A stretch of DNA of 64,000 nt, from NCBI GenBank assembly GCA_038501785.1, contig JBAMJR010000506.1:1-64000 (forward strand), written 5' to 3'. The stretch comes from Myoxocephalus aenaeus. Taxonomy: Eukaryota; Chordata; Actinopteri; Perciformes; Cottidae. This document shows positions 56,101-64,000 of this stretch, in pieces. The position numbers were made by a program, and so were the translations under genes. Under the pieces are notes generated by a model. The model did not search any database. It was not told the DNA's origin and saw only the letters and a program-made list of their open reading frames with translations. The stretch's first letter is position 1; every line of letters begins with the position of its first letter.

Positions 56101-56790
56101 AATACCAATTGCACTGTTGTTATCGTTGATTGTTGTTTGTCTCGTCTACCGTCCCATGTCCATGTCCAATGTATGCACCTTCCGCCTCAAAAAATTCCTC
56201 GTTTGTGTGAAAACATTCCTGGCTAATAAACAGTTTCTGATTCTGATGATGACAGACATAGCTCATGCTGGCAGAAAAGATCTCACGGAGGCTTTTGGCA
56301 AAACCACCAAGAATCGGCGAGTCGCACATGTTTTACCTGTTAACGCCGTAACGTAAACATTTCCACTAAGGTACAGGCACTTCTCCATGTATTTATTCAT
56401 GACGTTTTATGTCCTTGTACTTTGTTAATATGTGAAGTTCTCAATAAAGGTCTTGAAATAAAGAAATTCTGCATTTCCCTCCGCGCCCCACCTGTAAAAC
56501 CTCCAGGGTGTTACAGTACATTTCATTTAGCTTACATGTTTGCTCTATACACCGCAGACACAGCAACGGGGAGCAGTTAGGGGTGAAGTGTCTCAAGGAC
56601 ACATCGACGTGGACAAGCGGAGCCGGGGCTCAAACCACCGATCCTCTGGCATGCTAACCACTGAGCCACAGTCGCCCAGTATTACAGTACCCCCACAGTT
56701 TGAGAACCACTGCTATATAAGGACATACTATACTATACTATATAGTGGGCCATACTTTTTTCTGGCAGACTAAATGGGTATGTTTAGTTT
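56101..56790. mobile_element. cluster of repeat fragments (hAT-like and SINE/LINE-like)
   Basis: 56310-56450 resembles 17215-17350 inside the hAT-like element (GTTAACG...GTAACGTAAACATTT then CTCCATGTATTTATT). 56540-56690 contains AGTGTCTCAAGGACACATCG and GAGCCGGGGCTCAAACC, a widespread fish repeat. GTTTGAGAACCACTG at 56699 looks like a hAT terminus. Confidence 0.55.
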
Positions 56791-56799
56791 TAGAATACA

Positions 56800-57290
56800 C
56801 TCTACCTGTAGACCTGGACTGATCCTCCTGTAGACCTGGACCTGATCTACCTGTAGACCTGGACTGATCCTCCGGTAGACCTGGACTGATCTACCAGTAG
56901 ACCTGGACTGATCCTCCTGTAGACCTGGACTGATCTACCTGTAGACCTGGACTGATCTACCAGTAGACCTGGACTGATCCTCCTGTAGACCTGGACTGAT
57001 CCTCTTGTAGACCTGGACTGATCTTTCTGTAGACCTGGACTGATCTACCTGTAGACCTGGACTGATCCTCCTGTAGACCGGGAACTGATCCTCCGGTAGA
57101 CCTGGACTGATCTACGTGTAGACCTGGAACTGATCCTCCGGTAGACCTGGACTGATCTACGCGTAGACCTGGAACTGATCCTCCGGTAGACCTGGAACTG
57201 ATCTTTCTGTAGACCTGGAACTGATCCTCCTGTAGACCTGGAACTGATCCTCCTGTAGACCTGGGACTGATCTTTCTGTAGACCTGAACT
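56800..57290 (+). repeat. 21/22-bp minisatellite
   Basis: The unit GTAGACCTGGACTGATCCTCC has CTACCT, TTTCTGT and GGAACTGATC variants, about 23 copies. It lies downstream of the PDZ gene, possibly in its 3' UTR. Confidence 0.93.
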
Positions 57291-57578
57291 CTCTGATGAT
57301 AGAAGTTGGAGATTTGATTTCTAGGTTTCATGTTGCTTAGCCATGATGGCTTTGTGCTGAAACAGCAGCAGCTCAAATGTTTGACAGGTCTACCTGTAGT
57401 CCCAGGTGTAGTTGGGGTGGTAGAGCACAGTTCTGGTTGGACCAGAGGCTCGTACGTTTTAGAAGCAGCTCAGCTCTTTGTTGAAGACATGTTCTGTTTA
57501 GGTTTTGGTTGGACCATGTAATCAGGTGATGGAAGCTGAAGTTTGGTTTTGAAGGTAAAGTCATGTGGCTACGCTCAG

Positions 57579-57775
57579 TCACTGTGGAGGCTTCCACCGG
57601 TGTCGGAGCACCCGGATGGTGGCAGAGGTGCTCTGAGTCAGCAGGCGGGTCACCTGGTTCAGACTGAGACAGGCTATCTTCTCCCCATTCACCTCCAGGA
57701 TCTCATCTCCAACCGCCAGCAGGCCAGCATACAGCTTCTTAGTGCTGCTGTCCACCATGTCCTCCACATACACAC
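57579..57775 (-). CDS. PDZ-gene last exon: second half of PDZ and stop
   Basis: The exon encodes VYVEDMVDSSTKKLYAGLLA through RHRWKPPQ. Acceptor AACTGTAG; stop TGA at 57581-57579. The PDZ domain ends only about ten residues before the C-terminus. Confidence 0.85.
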
Positions 57776-60111
57776 CTACAGTTCACATGTTATTACACTG
57801 TTAATGAACTGTTAACACTGAATTCATACAATGTTAATGCAGTATTTGTATCAAAAATAAACCACAGAACATAGTTTCCATGCTTATATTTAAGGACTTG
57901 TCTCTGTACTTGTCTTGTTAGACCTTAGTGCTGATAAAGGACTTGTCTCTGTTCTTGTCTTGTTAGACCTTAGTGCTGATAAAGGACTTGTCTCTGTACT
58001 GGTCTTGTTAGACCTTAGTGCTGATAAAGGACTTGTCTCTGTACTGGTCTTGTTAGACCTTAGTGCTGATAAAGGACTTGTCTCTGTACTGGTCTTGTTA
58101 GACCTTAGTGCTGATAAAGGACTTGTCTCTGTACTGGTCTTGTTAGACCTTAGTGCTGATTATGGACTCTGTACTTCTCTGTACTCTCTGTTCTTGGCTT
58201 GTTAGACAAGTAGCAGCATCGCGTAGTATTATTAGTATTTACAGTAGTATTTGCAGTACCAGAGTCAGGTCGTCCTCTCCCCCTGCTGATGATGAATCCG
58301 TACATTTGGCTATTCGGTCGGCTGACTTCCAACAGAAAGGTTCCATCAGAACAAACCTGAAGAACCCGACCGACGGAACGGACCGAAGAGGGACGACCGA
58401 CGTCCTGGATACTGAGACACCTCTGCAGCAACCTGAGAGACAGGACAAGAGACGGTTAGCCGGCGAGAGTACAGAGCTGTGATTGGTTCATCTGAGGTCA
58501 TTAGAGAACAGATTATAGTGACACGAAAGTGTTTTACTGGTCAGCAGCTGGTCTGTAGTCTGCAGAACGATCCGTCTTCTTCTTCTGCTCCAACACAAAA
58601 CTCTCAACTGACGATGACTTCCTCAACTGCCAGAAGGGTGAACCCTGCTGGACCGAAACATGCAGGTCAAACAAGAAGAAGAAGGATTATCCACGATGGA
58701 CAGACCTGAAGGACGAGCACCAGAAACCATATCATTGTTTCCCTGTCACCGGACGGACCGAATATCTGACCTGAATATCTTTTCATATTCAATTTATGTA
58801 ATGTTTGTCATTCACCTCCAAGGTCTGAAAAAGAGTTGCAAGATTGAAAAAGCCAACAAAAACAAAGCAGACTACAGGTGAGGGGTCATATGATGAATGC
58901 TGGTCCTAAATCAATCTTTAAAGAATATATTCTAAATATATTTCAGGAAGTCATGGCATTTCAAATCAGCATCCAGCCTTGAAGGGTCAGGTACTGCATA
59001 GGTAATGAGTTCAATTATGTTTTAGATGTGAGCTGTCACTGATGCTGTTTAGATGCCATTTCTCAATCGCAGTCTTTTGCCGGGTCCATTGCCGAGTCCA
59101 TTGCCGGGTACATTGCAGTGTCCATTGCCGGGTCCATTGCCGGGTCCATTGCCGAGTCCATTGCCGGGTCCATTGCCGAGTCCGTTGCCGGACCTCCTGC
59201 ACTACTCACGTTATTCCCTTATATTACGTAATGACCACAATCAGTTTTCTTTCTAGACAACACCAAGAAGAAAATGCAAGGATAAATGGAAACTCTGTAT
59301 CGCTAAATCCATTTGATAATAATGGCTTTCGGTCGCATGCATTTTCCTTTGATCAGCCAATGAGCCACTACTCTTAATCTTTAGTTTTCCTTTTTTCTTC
59401 AAGGAAGAGGATTTCTAGGTGAGGGACAACCTGTTGGCTCCAGGTAGAGTCCCACCAAGAGTACTGGACATCGACGGAGAAGACCACAAAGAGGTGGAAC
59501 ACTTTGTTCTCTTAGAACCCTGCATGTCACCATTCCAGTTAGGACCTTTTTTATGGAGGCAGTGAACATCAAAACATGTACTAGACATTTTGCTTCATTT
59601 AAGGAGCAGCAGTTAAGCCAATCAGGAGTTCAACCTTGTTTTAAGTATTTTGTCAATTGTGTTATGCCATCCATTCATTTTCTTCTGCTTATGCTGGACC
59701 GGGTGGAGCAAAGCTTTCCAGCTCTTCCTGGGGAACCCGGCCCGCAGGGTGCAGTCCACCCTTTTCCAGCAGAGGAGGTCCACGGCCTGGAGGTTCTGAC
59801 TCTTCACACTCTTCTACAAACTGCCACAATTAATTAATAGACGCTTGTTTGCTTGAGGAAAATGGAATATCCACACGTGATTAAACACAAATGTATTTCA
59901 GCCGATCTAAAGTACAGGAGTAGATCTTCTCACCACACGGAGTGACTGCACAGGTGAGGACTTCCTGGACCCTGGGAGGGCGGGGTCAGACACAAAGGGG
60001 CGGGGCCGTGAGCCGAGGCGGTCGAGGCTGCCGGGTCGAGTCCGGCTCAGTCGGACGTTGGAGAAAAGATGACGTAGAGAAAGACGAGAAGGTTCATCTC
60101 TGCTGATGAGG
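57579..60111 (-). CDS. 3' part of a gene ending in a PDZ domain (KIAA1614-like?)
   Basis: Two minus-strand exons join in phase (58432-58260, 57775-57579) and a third upstream exon is likely (60111-59962). The joined frame gives VLQVCSDGTFLLEVSRPNSQ, MYGFIISRGRGRPDSG, VYVEDMVDSSTKKLYAGLLA, VGDEILEVNGEKI, SLNQVTRLLTQSTSATIRVL, then RHRWKPPQ and stop. This is a PDZ fold: YGFI carboxylate-binding loop, GDEILEVNG core, SLNQVTRLL helix. PDZ domains bind C-terminal peptides of partner proteins. In human, STX6 neighbours KIAA1614, so orthology is plausible, but I cannot confirm it from residues. The rest of the gene lies beyond the window. It is convergent with stx6. Confidence 0.75.
57899..58165 (+). 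repeat. 45-bp minisatellite (about 6 copies)
   Basis: The unit contains GACTTGTCTCTGTACTGGTC and TTGTTAGACCTTAGTGCTGA then TAAAG. It fills most of the intron between the two PDZ exons. Confidence 0.93.
58260..58432 (-). CDS. PDZ-gene exon: first half of PDZ
   Basis: The exon encodes LLQRCLSIQDVGRPSSVRSV, LQVCSDGTFLLEVSRPNSQM and YGFIISRGRGRPDSG. Acceptor TGTCTCTCAG; donor GTACTG; phase 1 at its end fits the next exon. Confidence 0.8.
58433..59961. other. intron of the PDZ gene with repeat fragments
   Basis: 59080-59192 is a short tandem array of CCGGGTCCATTG/CCGAGTCCATTG (12 bp). 59670-59800 (CCATTCATTTTCTTCTGCTT, then CAGCTCTTCCTGGGGAACCC) resembles a common fish LINE-associated repeat. 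No further exon was established. Confidence 0.45.
59962..60111 (-). CDS. candidate upstream exon of the PDZ gene
   Basis: After acceptor CGGTTCTTTCAG the frame reads LISRDEPSRLSLRHLFSNVR, LSRTRPGSLDRLGSRPRP, an Arg/Ser-rich low-stop stretch typical of real coding sequence. Phase matches the 58432 exon if the donor at 59961 (GTCCTC) is used, which is a weak donor, so the 3' boundary is uncertain. Confidence 0.45.
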
Positions 60112-60134
60112 CTGAAAGAACCGGAGAACCACGT

Positions 60135-63100
60135 ATGTATTACTACTCACGTTCTACTGCTCACCTTCTACTGCACACGTTCTACTGCTCACCTTCTACT
60201 GCACACATTCTACTGCTCACCTTCTACTGCACACATTCTACTGCACACATTCTACTGCACACATTCTACTGCTCACCTTCTACTGCACACATTCTACTGC
60301 TCACCTTCTACTGCACACGTTCTACTGCACACCTTCTACTGCTCACATTCTACTGCACACCTTCTACTGCACACCTACTGCACACCTTCTACTGCACACG
60401 TTCTACTGCTCACCTTCTACTGCACACATTCTACTGCACACCTTCTACTGCACACATTCTACTGCACACGTTCTACTGCTCACCTTCTACTGCACACATT
60501 CTACTGCTCACCTTCTACTGCACACCTTCTACTGCACACATTCTACTGCACACCTTCTACTGCTCACATTCTACTGCACACCTTCTACTGCTCACATTCT
60601 ACTGCACACCTTCTACTGCACACCTACTGCACACCTTCTACTGCACACATTCTACTGCTCACCTTCTACTGCACACATTCTACTGCACACCTTCTACTGC
60701 ACACCTACTGCTCACCTTCTACTGCACACATTCTACTGCTCACCTTCTACTGCACACGTTCTACTGCTCACCTTCTACTGCACACGTTCTACTGCTCACC
60801 TTCTACTGCACACATTCTACTGCTCACCTTCTACTGCACACCTTCTACTGCTCACATTCTAATGCACACCTTCTACTGCTCACATTCTACTGCACACCTT
60901 CTACTGCTCACATTCTACTGCACACCTTCTACTGCACACCTACTGCACACCTTCTACTGCACACATTCTACTGCTCACCTTCTACTGCACACATTCTACT
61001 GCACACCTTCTACTGCACACCTACTGCTCACCTTCTACTGCACACATTCTACTGCACACATTCTACTGCACACATTCTATTGCTCACCTTCTACTGCACA
61101 CATTCTACTGCTCACCTTCTACTGCACACCTTCTACTGCTCACATTCTACTGCACACCTTCTACTGCACACGTTCTACTGCTCACCTTCTACTGCTCACC
61201 TTCTACTGCACACGTTCTACTGCTCACCTTCTACTGCACACATTCTACTGCTCACCTTCTACTGCACACCTTCTACTGCACACATTCTACTGCACACCTA
61301 CTGCTCACCTTCTACTGCACACATTCTACTGCACACCTTCTACTGCACACATTCTACTGCACACATTCTACTGCACACATTCTACTGCTCACCTTCTACT
61401 GCACACGTTCTACTGCTCACCTTCTACTGCACACGTTCTACTGCTCACCTTCTACTGCTCACCTTCTACTGCACACCTTCTACTGCACACGTTCTACTGC
61501 TCACCTTCTACTGCTCACCTTCTACTGCACACCTTCTACTGCTCACCTTCTACTGCACACGTTCTACTGCTCACCTTCTACTGCACACATTCTACTGCTC
61601 ACCTTCTACTGCACACGTTCTACTGCTCACCTTCTACTGCACACATTCTACTGCTCACCTTCTACTGCTCACATTCTACTGCACACCTTCTACTGCACAC
61701 CTACTGCACACCTTCTACTGCACACATTCTACTGCTCACCTTCTACTGCACACATTCTACTGCACACCTTCTACTGCACACCTACTGCTCACCTTCTACT
61801 GCACACATTCTACTGCACACCTTCTACTGCACACATTCTACTGCACACATTCTACTGCTCACCTTCTACTGCACACGTTCTACTGCACACATTCTACTGC
61901 ACACATTCTACTGCTCACCTTCTACTGCACACGTTCTACTGCTCACCTTCTACTGCACACGTTCTACTGCTCACCTTCTACTGCACACATTCTACTGCTC
62001 ACCTTCTACTGCACACCTTCTACTGCTCACATTCTACTGCACACCTTCTACTGCACACATTCTACTGCACACCTACTGCACACGTTCTACTGCTCACCTT
62101 CTACTGCACACGTTCTACTGCTCACCTTCTACTGCACACATTCTACTGCTCACCTTCTACTGCACACCTTCTACTGCACACATTCTACTGCACACCTACT
62201 GCTCACCTTCTACTGCACACATTCTACTGCACACCTTCTACTGCACACATTCTACTGCACACATTCTACTGCTCACCTTCTACTGCACACGTTCTACTGC
62301 ACACGTTCTACTGCTCACCTTCTACTGCACACGTTCTACTGCTCACCTTCTACTGCACACATTCTACTGCTCACCTTCTACTGCACACCTTCTACTGCAC
62401 ACATTCTACTGCACACCTACTGCTCACCTTCTACTGCACACATTCTACTGCACACCTTCTACTGCACACCTTCTACTGCACACATTCTACTGCACACATT
62501 CTACTGCTCACCTTCTACTGCACACGTTCTACTGCACACATTCTACTGCACACATTCTACTGCTCACCTTCTACTGCACACGTTTTACTGCTCACCTTCT
62601 ACTGCACACGTTCTACTGCTCACATTCTACTGCACACCTTCTACTGCACACGTTCTACTGCACACATTCTACTGCACACATTCTACTGCTCACCTTCTAC
62701 TGCACACGTTCTACTGCACACATTCTACTGCACACATTCTACTGCTCACCTTCTACTGCACACATTCTACTGCTCACCTTCTACTGCACACCTTCTACTG
62801 CTCACATTCTACTGCACACCTTCTACTGCACACCTTCTACTGCTCACCTTCTACTGCACACCTTCTACTGCTCACATTCTACTGCACACCTTCTACTGCT
62901 CACCTTCTACTGCATACCTTCTACTGCTCACCTTCTACTGCACACCTTCTACTGCTCACCTTCTACTGCACACCTTCTACTGCTCACATTCTACTGCACA
63001 CCTTCTACTGCACACCTACTGCACACCTTCTACTGCACACATTCTACTGCTCACCTTCTACTGCACACCTTCTACTGCTCACATTCTACTGCACACCTTC

Positions 63101-64000
63101 TACTGCACACCTACTGCACACCTTCTACTGCACACATTCTACTGCTCACCTTCTACTGCACACATTCTACTGCACACCTTCTACTGCACACATTCTACTG
63201 CACACCTTCTACTGCTCACCTTCTACTGCACACGTTCTACTGCTCACCTTCTACTGCACACGTTCTACTGCTCACCTTCTACTGCACACGTTCTACTGCT
63301 CACCTTCTACTGCACACATTCTACTGCTCACATTCTACTGCACACCTTCTACTGCTCACATTCTACTGCACACCTTCTACTGCACACCTACTGCACACCT
63401 TCTACTGCACACATTCTACTGCACACATTCTACTGCACACCTTCTACTGCACACCTACTGCTCACCTTCTACTGCACACGTTCTACTGCTCACCTTCTAC
63501 TGCACACGTTCTACTGCTCACCTTCTACTGCACACATTCTACTGCTCACCTTCTACTGCACACCTTCTACTGCTCACATTCTACTGCACACGTTCTACTG
63601 CTCACCTTCTACTGCACACGTTCTACTGCTCACCTTCTACTGCACACGTTCTACTGCTCACCTTCTACTGCACACGTTCTACTGCTCACCTTCTACTGCA
63701 CACATTCTACTGCTCACCTTCTACTGCACACATTCTACTGCTCACATTCTACTGCACACCTTCTACTGCTCACATTCTACTGCACACCTTCTACTGCACA
63801 CCTACTGCACACCTTCTACTGCACACATTCTACTGCACACATTCTACTGCACACCTTCTACTGCACACCTACTGCTCACCTTCTACTGCACACGTTCTAC
63901 TGCTCACCTTCTACTGCACACGTTCTACTGCTCACCTTCTACTGCACACATTCTACTGCTCACCTTCTACTGCACACCTTCTACTGCTCACATTCTAATG
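60135..64000 (+). repeat. 15-bp minisatellite running off the window (3.9 kb, about 260 copies)
   Basis: The unit TTCTACTGCACACAT has CTCACC, ACACGT and ACACCT variants and occasional 9-bp ACCTACTGC units. The period (15, 9) is a multiple of three, so a 1287-codon frame stays open to the edge. It is not a gene. It starts about 25 bp from the candidate splice acceptor at 60112. Confidence 0.97.

Noticed and set aside
59420..59570. Possible LTR-retrotransposon chromodomain fragment (PPRVLDIDGED)
   Set aside because: The similarity is a few residues only, with no YLVDWEGYG core or neighbouring integrase sequence.
60135..63998. 1287-codon plus-strand open frame
   Set aside because: It is the 15-bp array read in a frame without stops. 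The peptide is only LLLHTFYCSPSTAH-type repeats, it starts in an intron-like region and runs off the window.

Overview
The window is eukaryotic and almost certainly from a teleost fish. Three spliced vertebrate genes are readable exon by exon, with GT-AG introns plus one AT-AC intron, and the 3' end of a fourth is present. The interspersed repeats are fish types: an L2-like LINE 3' end, the 5' end of a Tc1-like element, and hAT-type elements. The species cannot be named from the sequence.

Layout. (1) 1-12.06 kb, plus strand: dbt, the branched-chain 2-oxoacid dehydrogenase E2 core, from the presequence exon to the stop codon. Exon 1 is not seen. (2) 12.06-19.1 kb: the dbt/elavl1 convergent intergenic region, with a 51-bp minisatellite, a Tc1 remnant, a LINE remnant, and a duplicated piece of elavl1 split by a 1.34-kb hAT-like element. 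(3) 19.1-30.4 kb, minus strand: an elavl1 (HuR) orthologue with three RRMs on five coding exons and a likely noncoding first exon near 30.3 kb. (4) 30.3-31.25 kb: head-to-head promoter region of elavl1 and stx6, holding four copies of a TCTCGCGA-containing motif. (5) 31.25-54.6 kb, plus strand: stx6, complete at 255 codons. It includes a 79-bp U12-type AT-AC intron and three introns swollen to 3.8, 7.5 and 7.3 kb by tandem repeats. (6) 57.58-60.11 kb, minus strand: the last exons of a gene whose protein ends in a PDZ domain. This is possibly the KIAA1614 orthologue, judged mainly from its position beside stx6. (7) 60.13-64 kb: a 15-bp minisatellite running off the window.

The dominant property is tandem repetition. 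By my hand tally of array spans, about two thirds of the window is minisatellite or microsatellite, in more than twenty unrelated arrays with units of about 8-51 bp. Nearly every long intron is long only because of its own private array, often starting within 10-30 bp of a splice site. The coding exons themselves are intact. Most long open frames in the window are by-products of arrays whose period is a multiple of three and which lack stops.

The genes do not form a pathway: dbt is mitochondrial branched-chain amino-acid catabolism, elavl1 is mRNA stabilisation, and stx6 is endosome/TGN membrane fusion.
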